From the NCBI GenBank assembly GCA_021234155.1, contig JAJEKV010000017.1, forward strand, positions 20,654,501 through 20,718,500: a stretch of 64,000 nt of DNA, read 5' to 3'. Every line of letters starts with the position of its first letter. Position 1 is the first letter of the stretch. The notes under the pieces are model-generated. The model had not been told where the DNA came from and searched no databases. It saw only the letters and a program-made list of their open reading frames with translations. Both the position numbers and the translations under genes were made by a program. Shown in pieces: positions 20,697-31,419 of this stretch. The stretch comes from Isoetes taiwanensis. Taxonomy: Eukaryota; Streptophyta; Lycopodiopsida; Isoetales; Isoetaceae.

Positions 20697-21428
20697 GCAA
20701 AGGTTGTTTCATACCTTTGCATAACATTTATTCTTCAGCATGTCTACCTTTTTATCTTGTGCTTTACAGCCTACTTGTGTATGTTGGACTTATCTTTAGT
20801 GTTTCTACCTATCTAGTATTTGAGGGCACTCTAATACAGTTAAGAGCTTTCGTATCTCGAAGGGATGAAAGGCACATTGCCATCATTGTATTAATACTGC
20901 TAGGACCTTTATCAATGGCATGTTGCCAACATTGTGCTAGTGTTTTAAAATTTACAGTATAAAGCTCTTGGTTTCGCAGGTGTGTGGGCCCCATCAATAT
21001 TTGGATACAGTTGTATGGAACATATGATGTTGAAACTATAAGCACTACAAAATTTGAGCTGCAAAGGTTGTTTCATACCTTTGCATAACATTTATTCTTC
21101 AGCATGTCTACCTTTTTATCTTGTGCTTTACAGCCTACTTGTGTATGGTGGACTTATCTTTAGTGTTTCTACCTATCTAGTATTTGAGGGCACTCTAATA
21201 CAGTTAAGAGCTTTCGTATCTCGAAGGGATGAAAGGCACATTGCCATCATTGTATTAATACTGCTAGGACCTTTATCAATGGCATGTTGCCAACATTAGG
21301 CTAGTGTTTTAAAATTTACAGTATAAAGCTCTTGGTTTCGCAGGTGTGTGGGCCCCATCAATATTTGGATACAGTTGTATGGAACATAAGATGTTGAAAC
21401 TATAAGCACTACAAAATTTGAGCTGCAA
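20697..21428. repeat. 364-bp tandem duplication, almost identical copies
   Basis: Copy 1 (20697-21060) and copy 2 (21061-21428) begin GCAAAGGTTGTTTCATACC and differ at only a handful of positions (for example TATGTTGG/TATGGTGG and CATTGTGC/CATTAGGC). A GCAA microhomology lies at the copy boundary and again after copy 2. The unit has open frames that are shared simply because the copies are alike; no family is recognised. Confidence 0.95.
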
Positions 21429-21429
21429 T

Positions 21430-23030
21430 TATTTGCCACTGTCCAGCTTTTAATTACCGAAGCACATAATGATTTGTAGCTAAAATTACATCGACATTAA
21501 TATTCTGTTCAATAGAGAAGTTCGCATTAAAGCATTGAAATTTTGTTATTGCCTTGGCTGCAGTAAACTGTATCATTTGATATATTAATTCCTTGCAATA
21601 GATTCAATGGACATTAGAAAATGAGACATTGTTATTTTCAAAAGTCTTTAGCACGGGCAGAATAGTTGAAGGGCAACGGAATTTTCCCACAATAAACCAG
21701 ACATTGTTATTTCCAAAAGCCTGCAACATGAACAGAATAATTGAAGGGCATCAGAATTTCCCCGTAATAAACCAGTATGTTCACTTATATGCCATAGTAT
21801 GTGGACACTCATAATGTTTTAGCTGATCCATTCATCTATTAAATGCATAATAAAAATTTCAACAAATTCAACAAATTGAGCTGCATAGAAGCACAGGTGC
21901 AACAAAAACCATATCTTTTTCAATATATCATGATGACTTTGCTTACCCCGTGGTGACCTTGCTGCAAACTCCCATGGGAATCTTGCAAACACTTCAAAAT
22001 CCTCCCAAACAATTATGTTGTGGGACCAAAAGGTATCAAAGTGATAAGAGTAGTTATTTGCATGTTTGTGAGAATGCATCCTTGCCAGAGCATATGAAAT
22101 GATATTTCAAATGCTACTGTGTATGGTGTTTGAGCTTATAGAGCTTGGTTTGTTAATCTCAGCCATCTATAGTGTGCTGCTGGCATGTTTAAGTGTGACT
22201 ACAGGCCCATGTAGTGCAGCTCTGAAAAAATCCCAAAAAATGTGACCTATAAACTTATGTGGACATACCTGTAAATGAGATAATCTATTATGAAAAAGAC
22301 CAATGCATGAAAAAAATTGGTGGAGATGATGTCCTGACCTGACTATTGAGTATTTAAGGCTAAGAAAACTGAGAAAAAAGTAGAAAACTGACGAACAGAT
22401 ATTATCAGATTTACAACTCCACCATTCCCATGGGAAGCCCTATGAAAATAGTTGTTTTACATTGCATTTGTACCAGAGGAGTTCTAGTCTCTTTGATTTC
22501 CTCTCATGCCTGCATTGCTAATGCTACAAAAGTATTATCTCACTCTGCACTACTATAGATCCTATGGTTAATGCTATTGTCTCTCTTACACTATGCTTAT
22601 TGCTTATGCTATTCTTCTGGATAGATTGATACCTGGACAGGTTGATACACAACTTCTCGTCATTTACTCCTTGAAAACCTTAAAGACATGCATCTAAGAA
22701 TATCGTCATCCCTCAACAGAGAAATCAGTTGCCCTAGGAATAACAAATGAAATAGTCACAAATCTCTGGAGTGCATTTAAATTGCCTTAAGATCTTCTAA
22801 CTATGAACTACTTTAAAGATGCTGCATCCTATAACAAAATATGAAAAAAAAGCAGAACCCTTTACCTGCAACCATAAACGGGGCTGAAAAAGAATGATCA
22901 AATAAGGCAACATTATATGGTAATCCAATTTTAGCCCCAACTGCTTGTATCAGTTCCTGCTTATTCAGTAGCCACAACACTTGTGTAAATTCTGTTATAT
23001 TATATTATTCATCTCTTTCGGCCTATATTT
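21430..23030. other. No recognisable gene
   Basis: The sequence is AT-rich. Two short blocks (GAAGGGCA(A/T)C(G/A)GAATTT and ATAAACCAG) repeat at 21668-21700 and 21744-21775. It lies upstream of the LRR fragment and may contain its promoter, but no clear TATA/start arrangement was seen beyond a CTATATTT-like stretch near 23022. Confidence 0.4.
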
Positions 23031-23035
23031 ATCTC

Positions 23036-23398
23036 ATGCCAAGTGACTTTCCGCTTATAGCTCTTCTACTATTTCCTTGGCTTGGAACCATCCTCTGTGA
23101 CGATGATGAACAGATTTTGTTGGCTCTAAAACAGGGGATTACAGATGGAAGCGGAGTGATGAATAACTGGATTTCTGGCACCTCATATTGCAACTGGACT
23201 GGTATTCAGTGTGACCCAGATCACCCAAATCGTGTAGAATCCATAACCCTGTCAAATAAATTGCTCGCAGGTACGATCACTCCTCTTGTAGGACATCTTC
23301 AGTACTTAAAAATATTGAACATGGAGATCAACAACCTGACAGGGAGCATTCCATCTAGCCTGGAAAATTGCTCTTACCTAACAAACATTTCTCTTTCT
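23036..23398 (+). pseudogene. LRR receptor-like kinase, N-terminal fragment
   Basis: The frame starts MPSDFPLIALLLFPWLGTIL, a signal peptide. The LRR N-terminal cap follows: DEQILLALKQGITDGSGVMN, NWISGTSYCNWTGIQCDP, with the usual paired cysteines. Two leucine-rich repeats come next (NKLLAGTITPLVGHLQYLKI, NMEINNLTGSIPSSLENCSY). Proteins of this build are plasma-membrane receptors of subfamily XII type, with about 20 LRRs and a cytosolic kinase. Here similarity ends after the third repeat begins (NISLS), so LRRs, transmembrane segment and kinase are missing. It is a truncated copy or the first exon of a rearranged gene. Confidence 0.82.
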
Positions 23399-23658
23399 AC
23401 ACCACAGCAGCAAGAACATGGAAGATGCCTGTACATGACTGCATGGAATTAAACCCTACTCTGAGCACCAGCTACTGCTTCAAGAAGAAAGCAGAAGGGT
23501 TACAACTACTTTTGCATGAATTCCACATCGAATCAAACATGCAGTTTAGCCAAATCATGGCTATCAGGTCATACTGCCTGTTTTGGCCATGTTGAGCAAG
23601 AACCCTATCTGCAGTATCGGCCCATGACTACCAGACCATCATGTTTTCGGCAAAGATC

Positions 23659-23858
23659 CAAAATCACCAGTAAGATTTCTATAAACATCTTGCATTCCAG
23701 TTTTTGCTAGTCAGAGCACGGCCTTCAGGCAGCGTATGGTCTTCAACAGATCTCGGTTCAAAATCACCAGTAAGATTTCTCTAAACATCTTGCACTCCAC
23801 TTTTTGCTAGCCAGAGCATGGCCTTCAGGCATCTCATGGTCTTCAGCAGATCTCGGTT
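23659..23858. repeat. 100-bp tandem duplication
   Basis: CAAAATCACCAGTAAGATTT...CAGATCTCGGTT occurs at 23659-23758 and 23759-23858 with about ten differences. It follows the break in the LRR gene. Confidence 0.9.
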
Positions 23859-24221
23859 CCTCTGCAGATCGCTTACCTTCTGGAGAACCGAGCTTCTTGG
23901 ATCGAAAACAAAAAAAAGGGGGTTTTCGAGTATCCACCGTTGGATCTGGTCTGGTCAAATTTAGCCGTCCGATTTAGGGCTCGATCCACTACTTACACCA
24001 AAACATTATAATATAAGATAATTTGGATATTGAAGACGTTGAGGATGATAATCAAAATGAAGAGGATAAAGAGTATGAGGAAGATAATGATGATGATGAT
24101 CAAGAAGTCCTACATAGATGACATACACGAACTCGTAGTGTGGCTGCAATGTATTAGACTGGACTCAAGTATTTGATATTTCGTCTGTTTATCTAACAAT
24201 TTAAGCTTAGATAGATAATTT

Positions 24222-24290
24222 TAACGTCCGCGAAAACTCAATCGGGTTATGGGACCCAATACAAAAGAGACGGGGTATAAGCCCGATCAC
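24222..24290 (-). repeat. LINE-type 3' tail end, copy 4
   Basis: On the minus strand the order is CGGGCTTATACCCCG, TTGGGTCCCATAACCCGATTG, then CGCGGACGTTAAAA. This aligns with CGGGCTTGCTGCACCCG, TTGGGTCCCATAGGCCGATTG and CGCGGACGATAAAA of the LINE at 10919-10980. It follows LINE ORF1 directly. Confidence 0.7.
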
Positions 24291-24365
24291 GGTGATGAGA
24301 CACAAAGAATATAAACATGACAAACATACAATAGAAATAATAATAAAGTGTGTAAGCACATTGAC

Positions 24366-25326
24366 CTAAAGGTAAACAAACCATGGGTTCTGAGGCCACT
24401 GATCTCGGATAATAGCTGTGCCTCCCCGGTACACTGCCCACTTTCGCTGTAGCCTAGCCTCTCGCACCTTACACAACTCCTGGCGTCGTCTGGTCAGCTG
24501 AAGTGGACAGAGATCCTCCTGAACTGAGAACTGGGTGTCTTTTAGATGACTTCCATGTTGAAGGATATACAGCCTATCCTGTGGGCTATTGAACTGCACG
24601 ACGATATGGCGGGGACGGTCTGGCCTCTGAGCCCCAACCCTGTGCGCTGTAATAATGGCGGGCCTCTGAATATGCATAACATATGTAAAGAAGTTCTGCC
24701 TGTTCTGTATCCAAGGCAGGATTTGCCTCTGGCTCTGGCACACTGACAATGCGCAAATTCAAGCTTCTGTCCACTGCCGTCTGAGCGAATTTTGCTACCT
24801 GCGCGTTCCCAGGGCTCTTATCCTGCCTGCGACTGTGATCCTGCTCCTGCTCTTGTGTACCATCATGGTCTTTTTCTGCCATCTCCACATCGGCAGTCTC
24901 ATAGGCCTCTGTTTGCACCTCGTCATTAGTGCATGTGCTCTCTTGGGTCTGGGTTTGGGCATCAGTGCAAAATTTTGGGCAAGAGGAGGGAGACGACAAG
25001 ATGGCAGAGTAGAGCAAATTCAGTATCTGAAACAAAAGCTTACCGTCCAAGGAAATCATCGGGCCTGCAAGAGATGCATTCTGCAAGGTGTCCAGAAGAA
25101 GATGCTGGTCTGATGAGGGCAAGAGCGGAAGGACCCGTGCTTGAAGAGAGGCGTGCTGGTTCATGAGATCAAATTCTTGAAGCAAAAAATGTTCAAGCCA
25201 TGATGTGACATGCAAGAGCTCCGCACCAGTGAAGTTATGGCGGCGTTGACGATGCTTAGCCATGAGATATTGGAACAGTGGGGCTTTGGGTTGCAAGCGG
25301 GTTGTGATTCTCAAACAAACAGACAT
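24366..25326 (-). pseudogene. LINE ORF1 (RNA-binding protein), frameshifted, with no ORF2 after it
   Basis: ORF1 proteins coat LINE RNA and act as nucleic-acid chaperones. The first frame (25326 to ~24700) starts MSVCLRITTRLQPKAPLFQY and includes an acidic, Gln-rich stretch (KDHDGTQEQEQDHSRRQ). After a shift near 24690 the second frame reads RPRHIVVQFNSPQDRLYILQ, HGSHLKDTQFSVQEDL and ARLQRKWAVYRGG, the RRM-plus-C-terminal pattern of L1 ORF1p. About 75 bases later the LINE 3' tail follows. The whole ORF2 is absent, which is the build of a half-L1 (HAL1-like) element. ORF1 identity is by pattern, with no in-window homologue. Confidence 0.65.
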
Positions 25327-25354
25327 CGTTTAAGCTAGGTGCAGAATCTGTCTA

Positions 25355-25455
25355 AACTCTAAGCTCTATGTTAGTGACTCAAAGCTCTATGCTAGCCGAA
25401 CTGGACTGTATGAACTCTAAGCTCTATGCCAGCAACTCAAAACTCTATGCTAGTC
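25355..25455 (-). repeat. Short tandem repeats in the LINE 5' leader
   Basis: CTC(T/A)AAGCTCTATG(T/C)(T/C)AG units recur four times over about 100 bp, upstream of the ORF1 start. Repeated 5'-UTR monomers are common in LINEs. Confidence 0.6.
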
Positions 25456-25689
25456 AGCCGGAAATTAACGCTAGGGAATGGCCTATGAAGCAGAACTGGG
25501 CACACAACTGTCCAAAATAATTCAAAGCAACTCCAAACCTGATACCTATGGCCGAAATTGCGGATGGGGGTCTTTGCTGGCCTCGGGGCGTTGCTGCAGA
25601 ACAAAACTGAATCTGAACTTAACTTGGTGTTTACTTGGAGTTATTAGGGCATGACGCCTGGAATCTCGGTGGAATTAGAGACTTGGTTT

Positions 25690-26240
25690 AATCAAGGCAC
25701 CCAAAAATAAAACCGATATGGGTTTCTTCCTTGGTTATATATGGAAAACTAGTCAATAAAACCAATATGTCTTTGGGGGTTAATTTCATTAAAAACCATA
25801 TATGGTTAAAGTTTGTATTTTTCTTCAAGTGTTTATGAAGGTGGCTAGCATGTGAGGTCCACTAGGGTGGTTTTATAACATGTTTAGTAGGTGTAGTTTA
25901 ATACAACGCTTCATGGGTATGGTTTGTGCATGGAGTATTTCAATGGTAATCAACAAGGTGGTTTTCTTGCATGTTTAGTAAGTATGGTTTGTTATAGTGT
26001 TTCAAGGTGTGATATAACACTGTGGTAATAAGACTTGGTTTTAAGACTTGGTTTTTATGGGTTACTTCGAAAAGGGTTAAATTGCTTCGTGGATGGTTTG
26101 TGCATGCAATATTTCAATGGTGTTCAAGAAGGTGGTTTTCTAACATGTTTAATTAGTATAGTTTATTATAACGCTTCAAAATGTGGTATAACAGTGTGAT
26201 AATAAGGCTTGGTTTCTATGGTGTTATTTCAATGTGTAAA
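25690..26240. repeat. Degenerate TGGTTT/AACCA-rich repeat
   Basis: Many imperfect copies of blocks such as AAGGTGGTTTTCT(T/A), CATGTTTAGTA(A/G)GTATGGTTTGTTATA and AATAAG(A/G)CTTGGTTT are present. The left edge reads AAGGCACCCAAAAATAAAACC; the segment at 31420-31980 ends in TTTGGGTGCCTT, so the two look like inverted relatives. Non-coding. Confidence 0.5.
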
Positions 26241-26249
26241 GCCTTTAAT

Positions 26250-27030
26250 GTTTAGTGCATTAGGCTAAGTTGACATGATTTTGTCTTTTCAGTGCTTTGT
26301 TGTCCAAAGCATTAGATATTTGAATGTATTGCTTAGCATATAACCGACAATAGTTTTTTAATTATTGGTGGTGTAGAGTACAGATAATATGCTCCTGCCT
26401 ATTTAGAATATGGTGGGAATTAAAAAAAAAAAAGGATCCATTATCCATATATACACTTTTACAGAAGGCGGTCTGATCGTGGAAGATCACCACCAACGAC
26501 AATGATTTTATTTCGAAAATAACGCTTGCCAATATCAATGGTTCTAATTGACAGGCAATCTTTGCAGTTATCAGAAGGGCACTGCAGTGACAAATCCCTG
26601 TCTCAACTTCATCGAGTCACCATACTTTCCATTTGTGCTGTTCAAATCCTTTGCAAACAATCTAGCATGCAAGCTAGATCCTGCATAACCACATGAGTAT
26701 AAGTTAAAAATCGAATCTTCATAAGATAAGTAACTTGAATACTACTTACCACTGGGAATATGGATTACAAGATCAGCCTTAACTGCAACACTTCCTACTG
26801 TTACATATCCTACCAAACCATTTCACAAACTATTAAATAGAAATAACTTTTCTGTTCTTTTCTCTCAAAGAAGAAAAGGAAATTTTCCCATCGAAAAAAG
26901 AAAAGAACTTGTAGGGAAGGAATGGTACAGAGGCCAGTTCAAATATTCCAGGCAATGGCAGCGGACCATCAGCAGATCCATTCCCTAACATGTACTATAA
27001 TAATGGAACCATGATATGGCATGATCCGGT
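26250..27030. other. No gene recognised; short minus-strand exon-like frame at 26459-26590
   Basis: On the minus strand from about 26590 to a stop at 26459, one frame reads CPSDNCKDCLSIRTIDIGKR then IIVVGGDLPRSDRLL. It looks like the C-terminus of a real protein and an AG acceptor-like site lies upstream, but I do not recognise it. The rest has no signal. Confidence 0.25.
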
Positions 27031-27034
27031 GCAA

Positions 27035-27128
27035 ATACTGAACCGATGAAGGGGATTTGAACCCCACTTGTTCCAAGACCCATACTGAACCGATGAAGGG
27101 GATTTGAACCCCAGACCTCATGAAGAGT
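27035..27128 (-). repeat. Duplicated tRNA T-arm sequence
   Basis: GGGGTTCAAATCCCC on the minus strand (plus coordinates 27051-27065 and 27098-27112) is a perfect T-stem/T-loop and B box. It occurs twice with a 47-bp period. The second copy is preceded on the minus strand by ACTCTTCATGAGGTCT, like an anticodon arm and variable loop. The D-arm is poor, so it is tRNA-derived rather than a working gene. Confidence 0.45.
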
Positions 27129-27357
27129 TGAACTCCATCTATTCCAGAAATCCTTGAAGAACAAGAAACAGTTTCAAACGTACTCCAAAACAAGATCTGC
27201 AAAAAAACCAAGTCAATGAGCTCCGCAAGCATAAACTGTCGTGAATAAAATGAAGAAACAATAAATAACATATGTTGGTTAAGAAAATGCAGCAGAAAAG
27301 ACATATCTTTTGCCGAGATGAAGAGCGGATCGACACAGACAGAGTGGAGCCTTCACC

Positions 27358-27534
27358 ATGGCCACCGCCTCCAGCTTCGCCAACTGCACTATTCTGCCAC
27401 GCCGAGCCCTAAACCTAAACTGCAAGGCTAAGTTAGGCGGCCGAGTTCAGTGCCGCAACCCTAGCCATGCCGCAGAGAGAGAGGAATATTGCTTACATAT
27501 TATATTAAAACGAAAATCAACTCAGGATTATTAA
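27358..27534 (+). CDS. Short ORF resembling a plastid transit-peptide exon
   Basis: Starting at ACCATGG (27358) the 58-aa frame reads MATASSFANCTILPRRALNL and then KAKLGGRVQC. The Ala/Ser-rich start without acidic residues and with Arg/Lys resembles a chloroplast transit peptide. After HAAEREEYC the composition changes to AT-rich, which suggests that a splice donor or a break lies near 27495. I cannot name a gene. It could be a first exon or chance. Confidence 0.3.
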   Translation: MATASSFANCTILPRRALNLNCKAKLGGRVQCRNPSHAAEREEYCLHIILKRKSTQDY

Positions 27535-27539
27535 AGCAA

Positions 27540-28500
27540 CTTAGAGAAAATCAGTTGTTTAAGCCAATGGGATCGTGCCACATGGCTTTTTTCTTTTGTT
27601 TTCATAGCCAGAATTTTCTCACATGTCATTACGCTCTGAACTAACTACCACATGGCAAATTTTACTTTAGATTCCAACGATTTACCTTGCGTAATAACCA
27701 TTGGCTTCAAATTATGCCATTATTCCTTCAATATTATCATGCAGAATAAGCCTTCGTGTTTTGCGGAGCGGCGCCACCAGAATTTCCCTTGAACAGAAGA
27801 TCCCTGTAGACACCAAGTTAAACTGAGCAAACAAACTTCTGACTGAGAGGAGCGGCAGACAAATTTAGAAACACAGAAATGGATAGATAAGATCAGAATA
27901 GAAGCACAGGGGCGGCACCAGAATTCGAATCGTGCCAAATCCAGGCAGAATCGAGGCATAGGGGTGATCAGAAGGGAAATACATGGATTGAAGGAGTCAT
28001 TTTTTGGGGATCAACACAGCAACTCAAATACCATATGCTTCCATGTGAGCGATTTAATAATCTGACACTGACTTTTTGTTGATAAAATTTTCCTTTCCAA
28101 ATCACTATTTCAACTGTGTTCTGTTCGCAAAATGGAAAGTCTTGGCCTTGCATAGTGCTTTTAATTCGGATTTATAAAGAAATCGGGAGAGCACAACAAA
28201 ATCGAGGCACAGGAAGAAAAAGGGCAAAAAGGGTAAAAACTGTAATGAAGCATGGCTTCTCTCTGTCTTCAAGCCATCTCTGATCAATATGACCTCGCCT
28301 TCGCCCTCTTGCAATGAATTCATTCGCATCTACTACAGTGGAGAAGGAAAACTCTGTTCTGGTATTTTTCGGCCTTCTAAGATCAAATCTTCTACTTTCT
28401 TCAGCTTTCCGAGATAAAATCTTCTACTTTTACATGATTGATGCACCACCGACCGGATCGATCTGTTAGAATCTGGAAATTTGAAGCCAATGGTTATTAC
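27540..28500. other. No recognisable gene
   Basis: Short frames only. Nothing with family similarity was seen on either strand. Confidence 0.4.
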
Positions 28501-28504
28501 GTAA

Positions 28505-28666
28505 GGTAATTCCCCCTCTCTCGAAGCTTTCCTCGAGGGCATATCCCTCGGCGGCACAGCCAGACTCGGCGGCGCACTCGCGGCTCCGCCGCTCATGCCC
28601 CGCCTCGTCTGGCGGAGCCGCCTCGGGACATTCCCTCAAGGAAAGCTTCTCGAGGGGGGAATTACC
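28505..28666. mobile_element. Foldback MITE with TAA target duplication (PIF/Harbinger-like)
   Basis: The ends are GGTAATTCCCCCTCTCTCGA and, reversed, GGTAATTCCCCCCTCGAGAA. The flanking 3-bp direct repeat is TAA (28502-28504 and 28667-28669). The inverted arms continue through AAGCTTTCCT(C/T)GAGGG and CCCTCGGCGGC/GCCGCCTCGGG, so nearly the whole 162 bp can fold back. The interior is strikingly GC-rich against an AT-rich background. A TAA/TTA duplication is typical of PIF/Harbinger-type MITEs. Confidence 0.8.
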
Positions 28667-28711
28667 TAATACATTCTTCTCATCTAGGTTGCACTCACAT
28701 CATCTAGTGCA

Positions 28712-29045
28712 TTCTACATTAGCCGAATTTTCTCTAAGTGGCTTCCATGTAATGGGAAAGTCTCTTTGCTTGACATTCCTTTGTGTCAACAATGCCTCCC
28801 CTTGACGGCATCAGCATTGTTTCCAAAACCTTCTCACATATCGTTATTCGTCGTTTACCTTCTACATCACGTTCTAGCAAAATTACCTTATGTTCTAACG
28901 AATCACCTTGCATTCTTCTCATCTAGCTTGAATTCTCTCATCTAGCTTGCATTCTACCTTCGCTGAATTTTCTCTAAGTGGCTTCCACGTAATGGGAATA
29001 TCTCTTTGCTTGATATTCCTTTGTGTCAACAATGCCTCTGCCTGA
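28712..29045. repeat. Direct repeat of ~90 bp, period 240
   Basis: GAATTTTCTCTAAGTGGCTTCCA(T/C)GTAATGGGAA...TTCCTTTGTGTCAACAATGCCTC occurs at 28712-28800 and 28952-29045. It lies next to the foldback MITE. Confidence 0.85.
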
Positions 29046-29049
29046 AGGC

Positions 29050-29820
29050 ATCGGCGGGCAGAGGCATGTCCACCAACCACGCTTCACCATATTTCACGTT
29101 AAAGAATGTTGAGCAAATTTGAAGTCACCGGTGGGTAAGCTTTTTACTGCACATTCTTCTTTAACCTAAGATTCTTGCATTCTCATCCCACATTCAGCCA
29201 TTTTCACCCCATATTTTGGTTGATTCCATCCTGCTGAATTGTTGTTACCCCTGATTTCACATTGCAAGGAACACCTCGGTGCTTACTACTTACACCCCGG
29301 ATCTTAAGCCCCAAGGTGTCTCTTGCATATAAGTTTGAGCACAAGTAAATACTTTTCATTTTTTATAAGTGTCGATAATATTTCTTCTTAGGAACCTTAA
29401 CACTAGGAAAGTCAACTGGTAATCTGCTTCTATTTGTACGAATTGAAAAAGAAAATAAGACACTTTCTCAATGCATCCTTTGAACTCTGGCATGATTTGC
29501 TTTAGATCCTACAAATTTCAATAACCATCAAAGCACAACAATGTAATTGCAAATCTCAACGTAACACAAGAAGTAAATACATTCTAATGCAGAACCTTAC
29601 TTTCAAGTTGTTTGTATCTCCATCATCATGGCTTTTTATTAATTGGCAATGCAATAAACTTCTTGTAGAATTATGAGAAGTAAGAAAAGAACAAGAATAG
29701 TATGAACAAATCACCATAAGACTGAAACAAATTCCATTCATCAATTCTAAACGGCCAACTAATTCAAATCATTTTAGTTAAGCACCTAGGTGTGAAACCT
29801 CACAATACCTCTTTAGGGTC
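29050..29820. other. No recognisable gene
   Basis: The sequence is AT-rich with no credible frames. It ends at the 5' edge of a LINE fragment. Confidence 0.4.
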
Positions 29821-29822
29821 AG

Positions 29823-30235
29823 TATAGATGATGCTCGTCGCCCTAGCCTGGCTTATACCATGGCAATAGGGCCATAGTATCTCAAGGCATATTGAAAGAA
29901 AAAGCAAGCCCAGTGGCTTGCCAGATCAAATGTGCAGGAGCACAAGTGCAAACAGAGGCAGGCTGGAGCTTGAGACAATACCAAGACGCTTGCTTCCTGA
30001 ACGAGCTTTGGGATGCCGGCGCCATTGAACACGTCAGGACAACACATTGCCAGCGCCATATAAACCCCACCTTGGAGCGGGGCACGCAACGTTACCTACA
30101 TACCCATATGCCTATGAAAGACTCCTTGCCTCCATTCGCACAAGTGCCCACCATCTCCAAATTGAGACAGGCAGATGGACTGGGGAGCGACTGTGGAGCC
30201 ATGCCAGGACAGGATTTATTGGTATTTGGACTTTG
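29823..30235 (+). mobile_element. LINE fragment D: C-terminal region only
   Basis: Shifted frames read AYTMA (as LAYAVAMSP at 10267), KKKQAQWLARW-like codons, NELWDAGAIEHVRTTHCQRH, INPTLERGTQRYL and IRTSAHHLQIETGRW. Each block aligns in order with 10262-10615 of LINE B. The fragment ends before the Cys knuckle and lacks the 3' tail, so both ends are truncated. Confidence 0.85.
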
Positions 30236-30239
30236 GCTT

Positions 30240-30985
30240 TACATGGTCAAGCATATTTTGTGATTTTTCATCCATATTTCCTATCCAAATCAGTGTAATG
30301 TTGTGTAGTAAGAAATTACAAGTCTCATAGTAATAATAAGTTTTTTTTGAATAAACTATTCAATCAAAATGAGGTATTGGCATCCCTAGTATTCTAGCTC
30401 TTAAAGGAATCAAAGGCAAGGAACAAAAAAAAATATGTTATGCTTGATTGTGGTAGGTGTGCTCATCCCTGTTGAACATGTAAAAGAACAATTTATTTAT
30501 TTTTTTGAAGGATGACAATCTATTATCAAGAACAAGATTTATTATTATCATAAGGAATTGAGTGTGACTAAGGGTGAAATGTTACTTCGAGCAAGCCCAA
30601 TCTAGGGACAAAGACTTTCAAAGCCATCACTTTTACTTTCATTGGTTTAGGTTTCACGCTTGAGGGTTGCATTTCTAGTCAATGATTCAAATCCAAATGT
30701 TGTAAACCCTCATGGTAGAGGTAAGAGTCCCCCCATGGGATTAATATGATATATGAATGGTCCCATTATTTCTCCTAAGGGTTATGTAACTTGTAATTTT
30801 ATGCCAAGGAGTCCCCCCTAGCAAATTTATAAAAAACAACATGGTTTATTAACGACCCCTTACCTTATTGGTTAAGGAAACAATTGGGCCTTAAGATCAA
30901 TGGGTCAACCCTTGAATTGTAATTGTATACTCTATGATGGAGATATGAGTCCGTCCATGGGTAACAGTACTAATGTATGCAGGAA
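30240..30985. other. No recognisable gene
   Basis: This AT-rich DNA has weakly repeated blocks (CATGG(G/T)A(G/T)TA..ATATGA) related to the duplication that follows. Confidence 0.4.
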
Positions 30986-30990
30986 GAGTG

Positions 30991-31290
30991 TCTAATGTCT
31001 TTATTTTCATTTATATCCCTTGTATTTTATTCCCTATGGAGGTATGAATTTCTCATGGGAGTAAATTTATAATATGAGCCTAGCGATCTTGGTTATGGTA
31101 TGGTGTCGAAGGGCAGGCAAATTAGAAAAGATGCCTTGAGGCCCTAATATCTTTATTTTCATGTCTACCCATTATATTTTTATTCTTCATGGAAGTATGA
31201 ATCCCCTTCAATGGAGTATATTTTGTAATATGAGCCTAGTCTTCTTGGTTGTGGTATGGTGTCAAGGGGCATGTAGATTAGAAAAGATGC
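30991..31290. repeat. ~150-bp tandem duplication
   Basis: TCTTTATTTTCAT...ATATGAGCCTAG...GGTATGGTGTC...ATTAGAAAAGATGCCTT occurs at about 30991-31141 and 31142-31290, roughly 85% alike. Confidence 0.85.
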
Positions 31291-31419
31291 CTTTGAATTT
31301 TCACATGTACTAGTTTGCTTGATATTCTTGAGTAAATCTAACATCCTTCAAAAAACAAAAAACTACAAAAGACCATGTAAATAACTATAGTGGTTTGATA
31401 GTAATTAATTATGACAATA

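Noticed and set aside
20717-21299. Two nearly identical 81-codon frames as a duplicated gene
   Set aside because: They are alike only because the DNA is a recent 364-bp duplication; no start context, domain or codon signal.
24835-25166. Plus-strand frames with a hydrophobic N-terminus resembling a membrane protein
   Set aside because: Antisense to LINE ORF1; the hydrophobic run comes from complementing acidic/Gln-rich codons.
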